A stretch of DNA of 64,000 nucleotides, from positions 3,286,001 through 3,350,000 of the forward strand of contig CAWUEX030000002.1 in NCBI GenBank assembly GCA_963921305.4. The letters run 5' to 3'. Shown in pieces: positions 52,223 to 61,459 of this stretch. Within the stretch, counting starts at the first letter, position 1. The number at the start of each line of letters is the position of its first letter. The position numbers and the translations under genes were made by a program. Under the pieces are notes generated by a model, which did no database searches, was not told the DNA's origin, and saw only the letters and a list, made by a program, of their open reading frames with translations. The DNA comes from CAWUEX02 sp963921305. Its GTDB lineage: Bacteria; Pseudomonadota; Alphaproteobacteria; Rhodospirillales; Rhodospirillaceae.

Positions 52223-53101
52223 TTACAGTACTTCAAAAATTTCTAAGGCACTGCGGTAAGATTGGCTCACGGGAATGCGCAGTCCGTTGTTGAGAGTGAG
52301 TTCGTAGGATCGGCCTTTCGGCTCTACGCCGGTAATGGCGTTTTTTGCCACCCAGAAGGACCGGTGGACACGCAGCCCCGGCCAGTTCTTCAATTCCGTG
52401 ATCGCATCGCCGAAGCGATAAAGGATCAACTCGCTGCCGGTGTCTGTATAGACCTTGAGATAATGTTCCTGGGCCTGGAGGGCGACAAGGTTCTGCCCTA
52501 GGCGCGGATTGGTCTTGGTCAGAAAAACTGGCGGTGCAAATTTCTCTGTGCCAGGTGTATGCGCGTTATTGTGTCTATCGTTGATGCGGTCCGCTGCGTC
52601 GAGCCAGGTCCCAGTGAGCATGCGGTCACGGATGAGCACCGCGGCGCTGAAGGTTAGAATTCCTCCGAAGGCGTTTCTACCAAAAACGAAACTCCAGAAA
52701 CCATCTTTGAGCATTCCGCTGCGGACGTCGATGAGGGTCTCGAATCCGGGAAAGAAACCGTATGAGAGTTGGATTACCGAACCCACGAAGAAGTAACTTA
52801 TGCACATGGAGGTGAAACCGCTCAGCACCAAGGCCGTCAATTTCTTTGGTCCCGAGTTCAGCCCTGATTTTGACATCAGCCAATACACGTACCCGGCGAC
52901 GATCCAGAAGAAAAAGCCACAGACCGCCCAGAATAGAATGCCTTTCCAGGCCGGCAGGTCGGGGGCGTAAATGGTACCCCGGAGCCCGCTGAGAAGGGCA
53001 ATGGAAAGCGGCAAAAACCCGTAAAAACCGATCTGCGTGCGCGTAATCATGCGCCGATATTCGTTAATCTCTGGAAGAATGTCGAGACGAGTCGGACCCA
53101 T
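52223..53101 (-). CDS. Membrane-anchored LytTR-type transcriptional regulator (second copy)
   Basis: A 292-residue paralogue of the gene at 37041, of identical length. Four hydrophobic segments, beginning FLPLSIALLSGLRGTIYAPDL (both copies keep GLRGT), then a C-terminal LytTR domain with LQAQEHYLKVYTDTG and LRVHRSFWVAKNAI. The ATG at 53101 gives the same length as the paralogue; an ATG at 53050 is also possible. Its nearest downstream target on the same strand is DUF1838 copy 5, and it is divergent from the DUF3604 gene. Confidence 0.88.
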   Translation of the reverse strand: MGPTRLDILPEINEYRRMITRTQIGFYGFLPLSIALLSGLRGTIYAPDLPAWKGILFWAVCGFFFWIVAGYVYWLMSKSGLNSGPKKLTALVLSGFTSMCISYFFVGSVIQLSYGFFPGFETLIDVRSGMLKDGFWSFVFGRNAFGGILTFSAAVLIRDRMLTGTWLDAADRINDRHNNAHTPGTEKFAPPVFLTKTNPRLGQNLVALQAQEHYLKVYTDTGSELILYRFGDAITELKNWPGLRVHRSFWVAKNAITGVEPKGRSYELTLNNGLRIPVSQSYRSALEIFEVL

Positions 53102-53169
53102 GCCCGCAACGCATTTGACAGTGAGGGTTTGGGCGCCGACTCTTACCCAATCCTGGGGGAGGGTTTGCT

Positions 53170-55143
53170 ATGCGTCACTGGATTTATCTTTCGGCACTGG
53201 CTACTGGTCTGGCTGCTTGCGCTGGGGGGCATTCAGATTCAAGTTCGCCACGCCTGGTGACCTATACCGAAGAGCGAGAGATGTGCGCCGACCGCAGCGC
53301 GACGCGCAATGCCTACTTCGGCGACCTCCATATTCACACTGGGTTCTCTTTCGACGCGCTTCCGCTGGGCACCAGAATTACACCGACAGACGCCTATAAC
53401 TTTGCCATGGGCAAGCCACTTGCCATTCCACCCTACGACGCAAACGGCAAGGAGACGGGGGTTTTGACGATCCGCGAGCCACTGGACTTTGCCGCAGTCA
53501 CGGATCACTCGGAATTCTTCGGGGAACTACAGTTATGCACGGATCCCGATAGCGAGGTCTATTTTAACAAAACGTGCAAGATGCTTCGCGCCGGCGGCGG
53601 TGACGGTATGTTCCCGTTCGTAAGGACGATTATCAGTGAGCAGCCGGAACGTTTGGCCGAAATCTGCGGTGACGATGGCGAGGCGTGTAAAGAGGCGGCC
53701 ATCTCTTTGTGGAAGCTCACGCAAGACATGGCGGAAGACGCGTATGACCGCACATCAGCCTGTGAGTTCACATCGCTTATCGGCTACGAGTACACCGGCA
53801 CGCCGAACTCGAACAACATTCACCGCAACGTCATCTTCCGCAATGACAAGGTGCCGGAGACGGCAATATCCTATGTTGAAACCCCGACAGACCGCGAACT
53901 TTGGGATCAACTCTCAGAGCAATGCCTGGATGGCGTTGAGGACTGCGAGGTTCTGGTGATCCCGCATAATTCCAATCTCAGTTCCGGGGCGATGTTTCCC
54001 TCTTACATCTCAGGGTTCGAAACCAGAGACTCAGCACGCACCATGGCGGAGTTGAGAAACGCGATGGAACCGGTCATGGAGGTGTTTCAGCACAAGGGCA
54101 ACTCCGAGTGCTTTAACGGCTTTGCCGATATTCTCGGCGCGCCGGACGAACTGTGCGACGTCGAGCAGTACAGAAAAACCGGCGAGCAAGAAGGAGTCTG
54201 GGGTGGCCGGTTTGAAGGCGAAATTTGCGAAGACGGCGAAGTCGGACAACGCGGTTTCATGGGGCGTGGCTGTATTTCGAAGAACGACTTTTACCGGAGT
54301 GTGCTGCTGACCGGTTTGCAAGACGAAGCGGAGATCGGCGTTAATTCGTATAAAATCGGTGTGATCGCATCGACGGATACCCACATCGGATTGTCCGGCC
54401 ACACGCATGAGGCCGGGTGGGTCGGTCATTTGGTCGATGAAACCGTTCTGTCGACGCGCCTGCTTGATCGCAAGTCATCGCCGCGAAGCCTAACCGCCAA
54501 CCCTGGTGGACTGGCGGGAGTCTGGGCGGTTGAGAACGGGCGCGACGCGATTTTCGAAGCGCTGCAGAGAAAAGAGGTGTTCGGCACCACGGGCACCCGC
54601 ATTCAACCCCGGATGTTCGCGGGGTGGGACTTCTCGGCCAACGCCTGCGCCATGACAGACAGGGCAGACAGAGCGGCGCATGGCTATGACCGCGGCGTTC
54701 CCATGGGCGGGGACTTATACAGAGGGCCGTCCGGCGCAGCGCCGCAATTCTTTGTCAACGCGTCGCAAGACCCCTCCGCGGCTCAATTGCAAAAGCTGCA
54801 AGTCATCAAAGGGTGGATCGATGATAACGGCCAATCCAACTACAAAGTGTTTGACGTTGTCGGCCATGAAAACGAGGACGGAGACGTCGACCTGAACACC
54901 GGGGCATGGAGCGGGACCGGCGCATCGTCTTTGTGCACGGTCTTCGAGGACCCGGAATTCGATCCTGCAGTGGCCTCTTACTACTACATGCGAGCGGTGG
55001 AGGTTCCGACGCTGCGCTGGAGTTGGGCGCAATGTGTGGCACTCCCGGCCGAAGACCGTCCTGCTGAGTGCGACAACGATGCCCCCAAGACCATTCAGGA
55101 AATGGCCTGGACATCGCCGATCTGGTACGTGCCCGAAGACTGA
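53170..55143 (+). CDS. DUF3604 lipoprotein, PHP-like metallohydrolase
   Basis: A 657-residue exported protein with lipobox LAAC near residue 17. It has DUF3604 hallmarks: YFGDLHIHTGFSFDA (H-x-H metal ligands), AAVTDHSEFFGEL, VIPHNSNLS, and ASTDTHIGLSGHTHE. The fold resembles PHP-type phosphoesterases with a metal cluster; the substrate is unknown. DUF3604 genes are frequent near TonB-dependent receptors in marine bacteria. It is divergent from the second LytTR gene, 68 bp away, and may be controlled by it. Confidence 0.9.
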   Translation: MRHWIYLSALATGLAACAGGHSDSSSPRLVTYTEEREMCADRSATRNAYFGDLHIHTGFSFDALPLGTRITPTDAYNFAMGKPLAIPPYDANGKETGVLTIREPLDFAAVTDHSEFFGELQLCTDPDSEVYFNKTCKMLRAGGGDGMFPFVRTIISEQPERLAEICGDDGEACKEAAISLWKLTQDMAEDAYDRTSACEFTSLIGYEYTGTPNSNNIHRNVIFRNDKVPETAISYVETPTDRELWDQLSEQCLDGVEDCEVLVIPHNSNLSSGAMFPSYISGFETRDSARTMAELRNAMEPVMEVFQHKGNSECFNGFADILGAPDELCDVEQYRKTGEQEGVWGGRFEGEICEDGEVGQRGFMGRGCISKNDFYRSVLLTGLQDEAEIGVNSYKIGVIASTDTHIGLSGHTHEAGWVGHLVDETVLSTRLLDRKSSPRSLTANPGGLAGVWAVENGRDAIFEALQRKEVFGTTGTRIQPRMFAGWDFSANACAMTDRADRAAHGYDRGVPMGGDLYRGPSGAAPQFFVNASQDPSAAQLQKLQVIKGWIDDNGQSNYKVFDVVGHENEDGDVDLNTGAWSGTGASSLCTVFEDPEFDPAVASYYYMRAVEVPTLRWSWAQCVALPAEDRPAECDNDAPKTIQEMAWTSPIWYVPED

Positions 55144-55278
55144 GGGAGCCGGTCACACCACGACTAAAGCCCTGGTTTCTGCCGTATCCGGTTTTTTTAG
55201 AGGGGCGAAAACTGTACAATCTCGCCGATTTGTAAGGTCACCCCATACCCATTCTCGGAATAAGGGAGTTCAGCGCCC

Positions 55279-56484
55279 ATGAACCGCAGGCATTTCCTCA
55301 CCGCGTCCACCGCAGCGGCAACCACTGCCGTGGCAGCTTCAACGATCAGCCCGGCCTTCGCCGCGGCCAACGGCTTCCGTTTGGATGCCCCGCGTGGCCG
55401 TGAAGGCATCTACCGCCGGCTGCCCAGCCTGGACGTGCAGAGCCATCAGGACTTCCTGACCGACATCCGCGCTTTTGCCCAGGGCGGCCCCGGCAACATG
55501 GTGGTCGCCGCCCGCCAACGCGTTGTCGAACTGCTTGAGGAACGTGGCCTGGATCGCCGTGCGGAAATGCCGATGGCCGATGTGATCGACATGGTCAAAG
55601 ACGATCCGACCATCATGAGCAGCGCGCGTCTGTGGCTGACCAATCAGCAGCTAACGTGGAAAGGCGTGCGCGACCTATTCTACAAAGATCAGGATTTGTA
55701 TCTGTCCGAACTCAAGGCAGCGGAACGCGCTGGGCCGGGCTCGCTGGAACTGAACCCGACCATGTACATTCCCGAGTACGCCCGTCATGAGATTCACATC
55801 ATGCCCGGTGGGTATGTCGGCGATCCGCTCGGCGGCTACGTCTACCACTACGGCACGGTGAACTTCTTCCTCGGCCACAACAAGCAGGACGAAAACCAAA
55901 CCGGCGTCGCCAACGCCGCGCCGACACCGAAGGACGGCAAGATTCGCCGCATTCTGGAAATCGGCTGCAGCATCGGCCAGACCACCACGGCGTTGAAGAA
56001 GCGTTTCCCCGATGCGGAAGTGTGGGGCATTGATGTCGGCGGTCCGATGGTCCACTACGCCCACATGAAAACCGCGGACATGGGCGTGAACGTCAACTAC
56101 CGTCAGGCCCTGGCGGAAGACACCGGCTTCCCCGATGACTACTTCGACATGGTGGTGTCCTACATCATCCTGCACGAGGTGCCGAACAGCGAGAACACCA
56201 AGATCATGAAAGAGGTCAGCCGCGTGCTGCGCGGCGGCGGGGTTTACTACCCGGTCGACTTCTACACCTCGTTCAATCCGCCGAGGGATGCCTACGGCAA
56301 ATTCCGCCGCTGGTGGGATCACCGCTGGAATGGCGAGCCCTGGGCTCTTGAGCATATGGACTATGACCTGGCCGGCGATCTGACGGCTGCGGGTATGGAC
56401 GTCAACAAGAAGGGCAACGCGGCGGTGATCTACAACACCGGCAACACCCGCGGACGTCCGAATCTTGTTGCGGTTAAGGCGTAA
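55279..56484 (+). CDS. Tat-exported protein with a SAM-dependent methyltransferase domain
   Basis: A 401-residue protein. The N-terminus is a clear Tat signal: NRRHFLTA, an Ala/Thr-rich stretch and an AFA-A cleavage site near residue 29. Residues 60-215 form an unknown helical region. From about residue 223 a class I methyltransferase domain follows: motif I E227-IGCSIG, an acidic GIDVGGPM strand end, and YFDMVVSYIILHEVP. The Tat signal is at odds with the need for cytoplasmic SAM. It may instead bind another ligand, or not be exported. It starts after a 135-bp gap and is followed 14 bp later by a small gene. Confidence 0.87.
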   Translation: MNRRHFLTASTAAATTAVAASTISPAFAAANGFRLDAPRGREGIYRRLPSLDVQSHQDFLTDIRAFAQGGPGNMVVAARQRVVELLEERGLDRRAEMPMADVIDMVKDDPTIMSSARLWLTNQQLTWKGVRDLFYKDQDLYLSELKAAERAGPGSLELNPTMYIPEYARHEIHIMPGGYVGDPLGGYVYHYGTVNFFLGHNKQDENQTGVANAAPTPKDGKIRRILEIGCSIGQTTTALKKRFPDAEVWGIDVGGPMVHYAHMKTADMGVNVNYRQALAEDTGFPDDYFDMVVSYIILHEVPNSENTKIMKEVSRVLRGGGVYYPVDFYTSFNPPRDAYGKFRRWWDHRWNGEPWALEHMDYDLAGDLTAAGMDVNKKGNAAVIYNTGNTRGRPNLVAVKA

Positions 56485-56498
56485 GGGAGGGCGGACAC

Positions 56499-56861
56499 AT
56501 GGCTACCGAAACCGAAACCACCGGCCGTCTTGGCGCCGAAACCGACTTCGTCAAGCACGACTCAGACAACATGGTGCTGCTGGGCAATGCCCACATCGAC
56601 AACCTGATGCATATGGTCGTTGCGTTGGGGGCGGAGATGTGGACCGGCCAGCAGCGTGTCAAGATTATGGAAACCCTGCTGACCAAGCATGGCAAGGTCA
56701 CCACCGAGATGATCGAGCAGTACGAGCCGACCGAGGAAGAGCAGGCGGCTTGGGATGCTGAGCGCAAGGCGATGGTCGACCGGGTGTACAGCGTGATGGC
56801 GCGCAACACCAAGGACTCACTGCCGTTTGGATCGGAAGAGCCGAATATCTCCAAGCGCTAA
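56499..56861 (+). CDS. Small soluble protein of unknown function
   Basis: A 120-residue, mostly helical, charged protein with no signal peptide or membrane segment. It contains ALGAEMWTGQQR and TEMIEQYEPTEEEQAAWDAER. I do not recognise a family. It is translated right after the Tat-methyltransferase gene (GGAGGGCGG precedes the ATG), so a partnership is possible. Confidence 0.72.
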   Translation: MATETETTGRLGAETDFVKHDSDNMVLLGNAHIDNLMHMVVALGAEMWTGQQRVKIMETLLTKHGKVTTEMIEQYEPTEEEQAAWDAERKAMVDRVYSVMARNTKDSLPFGSEEPNISKR

Positions 56862-56889
56862 TCGAGCAAGACATAAAATGAGAAACGTG

Positions 56890-56924
56890 CGGCCTCGGTA
56901 TATCTCCGGGGCCGTTCGTCTTTT
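56890..56924. terminator. Intrinsic terminator between convergent genes
   Basis: CGGCCTCGG (56890-56898) pairs with CCGGGGCCG (56906-56914) with one G-U pair, followed by TTCGTCTTTT. It lies between the stops of the 56499 gene (plus) and the transporter gene (minus); an A-rich stretch on the left side allows it to work for both. Confidence 0.65.
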
Positions 56925-58277
56925 AGGCCTTTGCCATCTCGCGTTCGTCGAGGGTGTAGCGCGTTAGCAGCAGCGCCCCGGCAACGTTGCATAGCGCGGG
57001 GACAATCGCGACGAGTAGGAAGATGGCCATGATGGCTGAGTCTGGTTGCTCTGGAACCTCACCTGGCGCCAGGTCTTCGCCCACAGCGCTGACAAACCCG
57101 GACACCTGCAAAACCAAACCTGCCAGGAATGGGGCGCCAGCCGCGGTGCCTTTTTCAACCATGCTGTAGACCGCCGCCATAGTGCCTTCTTGCGATAGGC
57201 CGGTTTGCCGGGTGTTGTTTTCCATGGTGTCCGGCAGGATAGAAAAGCCCATCACCAACAGACCGGCGGAGCCGACGCCGACCATGAACATGCGGATGTC
57301 GGTCACCAAGGCCGGTTCTCCCAGCGCCGTGGTCAGCCAGGACAGCGCGATCACGGCATAGCTGAGTCCCGCACCCATATAGGTGTTGCGTTTGCCGTAG
57401 CGCTTGGCCAGCCACGACCACAGCGGCAGGGCGACGAGAGTACCGACCATTTGCAGGGCGGTGAAGCGGATCAGCCAGCTTTCGTCTTGGTCCAGCACAT
57501 AGCGGGCGAGATACAGTAGCGCCGCTGTTGTGCTGGCGGCGGCGAACAGTTGAAACAGCTTCACGCCGATAAACACGCGGAAGGGTTTGTGCGACAGCAC
57601 CATACGCACCTGTTCGACAAAACTGACGCGCGATGTCTCGGCTGTCATCACCACAGGGGCTCGCGAGATCAGAAAGGTACTGAGCCACATGAAGGCGAGA
57701 ATGATGGCGCCGTGAATCCATCCCATACCGACATAGCCCTCGCGTCCGCCGCCAAACGCATTGATGAGCATCGGCCCGAGCACGCCCGCATTCAAACCGG
57801 CGAAGGTCATGGCGATCACCCGGTACGACATCATGGTCGTACGCTGCTGCGGGATTTCCGTGATTTCCGCCGGGACGGTGAGATAGGGCACCACGAACAG
57901 GCTGTAGCCTGAGGCGTAGACGATCAGCGCAAACAGGACATACGCCTCGAGCCACGGCGACGACACCTGCGGGGCGGCAAACAGCAAGGCATAGCCCAAG
58001 GCTGCAACCGGTCCGCCGATGAACAAAAATGGAATGCGCCGGCCCCAGCGGCTTTCGGAGCGGTCGCTCCATTGCCCGACCACCATGCTCTGGCACCGAT
58101 GTCCCAAAGCCGCGACAGGAGAATAAGAGTACCCGCCAAAGCCGGGGCGATGCCCAGGTACTCCGTCATGTAAAACAGAACAAGCAGGCTCATCGCCGCG
58201 AGCAGGGTGCTGGAGCCGACGGTGCCGGCCGCCCATCCCATTGAGATCAGCGGCGTGGTGCCGCGCAAGTCAGACAC
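56923..58277 (-). pseudogene. GPH/MFS-family transporter broken by a single-base frameshift
   Basis: The N-terminus starts at a GTG (58277) and runs to about 58087 (ISMGWAAGTVG ... LLSRLWDIGA). The rest continues in another frame from about 58086 (MVVGQWSDRSESRWGRR ...) to 56923. Joined, the two pieces give about 452 residues with twelve likely helices and the intact GPH-type signature RLWD-x(n)-G-x-x-SDR-x-x-x-RWGRR, normal for sugar/cation symporters. One missing base near 58086-58095 explains it. Either the gene is recently inactivated or this is a sequencing error; the otherwise clean reading frame favours the latter. It follows the 58299 gene by 21 bp. Confidence 0.8.
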
Positions 58278-58298
58278 TATGAGAGGTTCCGCGCCGGG

Positions 58299-59078
58299 TT
58301 ATTCGGCGGCTTCGACGGCCATGGACGGCGGCGCGATGGTTTTGTCTTTCCAGTACTCGATGGAATACATCGGCCGGTCGGTCTTGAACAAAATGTAGTG
58401 CCCGCCCAGCTTGCCAAGTTGGATGCGCATTTCATCATCCATATAGGGCACGCGCGACCACAGCTTGGGTTGGGTGTCGAGCTTGGCCGCGACGGCATCC
58501 ATGCTCCCCAGGCCGGTCTCTTCGACGAACTCTTCCATCGACATCTCATGATCGGCGGGCACGATCTTGAAACTGTCGAAGTCGACAAAGAAGCGGTCCA
58601 TTTCGTCTTCGACCGTGCGGTACTTGGCGAAGGCAAAGTGATACGACGGCACCGCTTTCTCGCCGATGGTGAAGTGCGAGAAGAAATTGTAGTCGCCGGT
58701 TTCCGGGTCGATCTCCAGGCCTGAGCCCAGGAACTGTGCCGGGATGTCCGGCAGCTTGCCCATCGACCACACCTTCAAGGATGTCGTCACACCGCGTCCT
58801 TTGTTGTGCGCGCCTTTGCCGCCGATCAACCGGCCGATGTTGTAGTAATCGCCGCTCCAGTGGCCCTTCCACACATCCGGGAAGTTCATCGCGTCGGGAT
58901 AAAACGTCAGCGGCTCGAGCTCATCGATTAGCTCATCGATCCGGGCCGACTCAGGGGTGCCGGACGAAAAGCCTTCCTGGTGAGTGGAGATGATCTCCAG
59001 CAGTTCCTGGCGCAGGGCAAGGCGTTTCTCGTTCTGTTCGTCAGTCAGATGATCGGGCTTGGATTTGGGATCGGGCAT
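58299..59078 (-). CDS. Hypothetical protein, weak resemblance to fibrillin/PAP proteins
   Basis: A 259-residue soluble protein with a charged helical N-terminus, then ELIDELEPL followed by VWKGHWSGDYYN and a run of beta-strand-like segments. That order vaguely recalls plastid lipid-associated (fibrillin) proteins, which bind lipophilic molecules, but the match is too weak to name. No signal peptide. It is divergent from the Rieske oxygenase and lies upstream of the transporter. The 257-bp gap to the oxygenase gene should hold both promoters. Confidence 0.7.
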   Translation of the reverse strand: MPDPKSKPDHLTDEQNEKRLALRQELLEIISTHQEGFSSGTPESARIDELIDELEPLTFYPDAMNFPDVWKGHWSGDYYNIGRLIGGKGAHNKGRGVTTSLKVWSMGKLPDIPAQFLGSGLEIDPETGDYNFFSHFTIGEKAVPSYHFAFAKYRTVEDEMDRFFVDFDSFKIVPADHEMSMEEFVEETGLGSMDAVAAKLDTQPKLWSRVPYMDDEMRIQLGKLGGHYILFKTDRPMYSIEYWKDKTIAPPSMAVEAAE

Positions 59079-59335
59079 GTGGCGGCCTTTGCGTCCTGGG
59101 AATACCTGGGGTCTGGGCGGATAGCGATCTCTATACCCAAGACTATCCCCCGTTTTCGCGGCCAGCGGAACCAGCTTTTCCGGTCCGCGCTCACTCTGCG
59201 TTTCAGGGGTATTTTCCGCCTTTCGGACGGTGTGGGACGTTTCCCTCTGTTACCGAAAAGCCCCTTGGGCCAGCGGGGGCAGGGGCGTAGACTTTCCGGG
59301 ACAGACGACACTGCCGGGAGAGAGGGAGACCCGCC

Positions 59336-60481
59336 ATGTTCATCAATTTCTGGTACGCCGCTGGCAAGAGCGAAAACATCACCAACGAGGCGCCCACCAA
59401 GGTGCGCATGCTGGGGCTGGACTTCGTGCTGTTCCGGGATTCCGCCGGACAGGTGCATTGCCTGAACGACACCTGCGTGCACCGCGGCGGCTCGCTCGGC
59501 AACGGCAAGATGCAGGGCGACTGCGTGCAGTGCCCGTATCACGGCTGGGAATTCAACGGCGACGGCGTCTGCACCAAGGTGCCGTCGCTGGGGCCCGAGG
59601 GCAAACCGCCCAGCCGGGCGCGCACCGACACCTATCCGGTGCAGGAGAAATACGGCCTGGTGCATGTCTTCCTGGGTGATCTGCCGGAAGCCGAGCGCCC
59701 GCCGATTATGGACATTCCCGAGTACGGCACCGAAGGCTGGCGCGCCACCATTCAGGAATACACCTGGACCATCGACTATCAGCGCTCGGTGGAGAACGCG
59801 CTCGACCCGGCGCACAACGAATTCGTCCATCCCACCCATGGCTTCTCGGGCAAGGACCCGGACTACCGGGTGCCGCCGCTGAATATCGATGAGACCGATT
59901 GGGGCACCGGCTTCTTGGTGGAATACAAAGCGCCGCCTTTGGCCGACGAGAAAATGCGCCAAGGCACCGGGCGCGAGACCAATGCCATGATCACCGCCGG
60001 CAGCTGGACGCACGGGCCGACGTGCAACGTGACGCGCATCAACCCGATGCCGGACAAGCATATTCACCAATACAGCTTCAAGACGCCGATCGATGCGACC
60101 CATTCGCTGTCGTACCTGGTGAACCTGCGCAACTTCGTCATCGAGCCCGAGAACGACGCCCGCATGATGACCCGCAATGATGTGGTCGCCGGACAGGACG
60201 GCGAAGTGCTGGAGGCGATGAATCCGCTGATCACCCCGCCGACGAACACTAAGGAAATTTTCGTGCCCGCCGACGGCGCCATCGCGCGCTATCGCGAGAT
60301 CCTCAAAGGCTGGGAAGAGAACGGCTGGAAGATCGATATGGAACAGCTCGAAGCCAACCGCACGCGGGTGGCCTATGCCATTCCCAGCCCGGCCCGGCGC
60401 GACTCAAAAGGCTGGGTGATCGACCCCGTGCCGATGGTTACTGGCGGGGCCGGAGGACGCGTACGGGAAGCGGCGGAGTAG
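59336..60481 (+). CDS. Rieske-type aromatic-ring or O-demethylating oxygenase
   Basis: A 381-residue terminal oxygenase subunit. The [2Fe-2S] Rieske ligands are C47, H49, C66 and H69. The mononuclear iron triad is D157, H160 and H165 (NALDPAHNEFVH). The architecture matches the VanA/PaO-type single-component oxygenases that need a separate reductase. No reductase or ferredoxin gene is adjacent. Substrate unknown; vanillate-like ethers, sterols and tetrapyrroles are all used by relatives. The ATG follows GGGAGA. Confidence 0.93.
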   Translation: MFINFWYAAGKSENITNEAPTKVRMLGLDFVLFRDSAGQVHCLNDTCVHRGGSLGNGKMQGDCVQCPYHGWEFNGDGVCTKVPSLGPEGKPPSRARTDTYPVQEKYGLVHVFLGDLPEAERPPIMDIPEYGTEGWRATIQEYTWTIDYQRSVENALDPAHNEFVHPTHGFSGKDPDYRVPPLNIDETDWGTGFLVEYKAPPLADEKMRQGTGRETNAMITAGSWTHGPTCNVTRINPMPDKHIHQYSFKTPIDATHSLSYLVNLRNFVIEPENDARMMTRNDVVAGQDGEVLEAMNPLITPPTNTKEIFVPADGAIARYREILKGWEENGWKIDMEQLEANRTRVAYAIPSPARRDSKGWVIDPVPMVTGGAGGRVREAAE

Positions 60482-60495
60482 TTGCTACGCCCCAG

Positions 60496-61260
60496 TTAGT
60501 CGCGCGGCTTTTTAGGAGAGCTGCCGTCTTCGTCTTCAATGTCGGTAAGCGTCAGCAGGATATCTGCGTACCAAGTGACGTTGAGGCCGAGGGCTTCATC
60601 GATCTCGAGATCGCGGGTGCCCATATCCATGCGGGCGGAGTGCACACCCAGCACCGTCCACGGCAGGTCGTCATCCCCTTTGTCCGCAGACCGCATCACC
60701 ACCGGTGCGCCACTCATGCCCCGGTGGGTCCGGGCGTCGGTCAGAAAGTAGCCTTGGCCCTGAAATCTCAGTCCGAAGGACGAGGACAAAGTCGCCTGCC
60801 GCGCCACCGGCATGTGGTGGAGGGTGTCGTGAAACCCCAAAGGAAAGCCAACCGCCAACAGGCTGCGGCCAATCTCGATGTGGTCATCCGGCGCTGCGAG
60901 GGAGCCCGGGGTGAAGGCGCGGTAAACGGTGGCGTCCGGCAGGGCGTCGCGCTCAAGCGCCAGCACTGCGATATCGACCTCACCGCCGCCGTCGCGGCCT
61001 TCGCGCCACACACTTTTGCCGTCGCGATACAGGGGAATGGAAAAGCCGGTTGAGTCGGCCAGGTTATCGGCGTCGATGTGCAACTCGATCTCAAGCCGGT
61101 CGGGGAAGTGCTCGTTCGCTTCATCGATCACCACATGACGGCTGGTGACCAGGTGCAAATGACCATCACGCTCAAAGTAAAACCCGCTCGCATTGGTGAG
61201 ATGTTGGTTCCCAACGAAGGTCGAAACACGCGCGGCGGTCAACAGGAGAGGGTCAAACAT
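60496..61260 (-). CDS. Trypsin-like serine protease domain protein
   Basis: A 254-residue protein with a chymotrypsin-fold catalytic triad: H42 (TSRHVV), D96 (VDIAVLAL) and S183 (RGMSGAPV). There is no signal peptide or PDZ domain, so it is either cytoplasmic or part of a stress or defence function. Acidic C-terminal tail. It is convergent with the Rieske gene, 14 bp away. Confidence 0.85.
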   Translation of the reverse strand: MFDPLLLTAARVSTFVGNQHLTNASGFYFERDGHLHLVTSRHVVIDEANEHFPDRLEIELHIDADNLADSTGFSIPLYRDGKSVWREGRDGGGEVDIAVLALERDALPDATVYRAFTPGSLAAPDDHIEIGRSLLAVGFPLGFHDTLHHMPVARQATLSSSFGLRFQGQGYFLTDARTHRGMSGAPVVMRSADKGDDDLPWTVLGVHSARMDMGTRDLEIDEALGLNVTWYADILLTLTDIEDEDGSSPKKPRD

Positions 61261-61459
61261 CGGGTCAATTCTGGCTAAGAGGACAAAGAAGAGGAAAAAA
61301 TAAAATACCGAAAAAATACTTTAGAAGCATGGATTTACCTTAATGCATTTAAAATAAAAATCCGAAAAACTGTTGAAATAATTGACTTTTTACACGCTGA
61401 TATCTATTTAATTACTACAGACATCTTTCTGATGTCGTTTATATTTCTAAGGATATTTC
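61261..61459 (+). promoter_or_regulatory. AT-rich leader with promoter and hairpin
   Basis: About 200 bp of conspicuously AT-rich DNA in a GC-rich neighbourhood. TTGACT (61382-61387), 17 bp, TATTTA (61405-61410) form a good promoter. Just after it GACATC (61420-61425) pairs with GATGTC (61431-61436). AAGGA at 61450-61454 serves the ATG at 61460. The gap also separates the divergent protease gene. Confidence 0.55.

Noticed and set aside
57155..58096. 313-residue open frame on the minus strand inside the transporter
   Set aside because: It is the third frame of the transporter gene and has no helices or family motifs.
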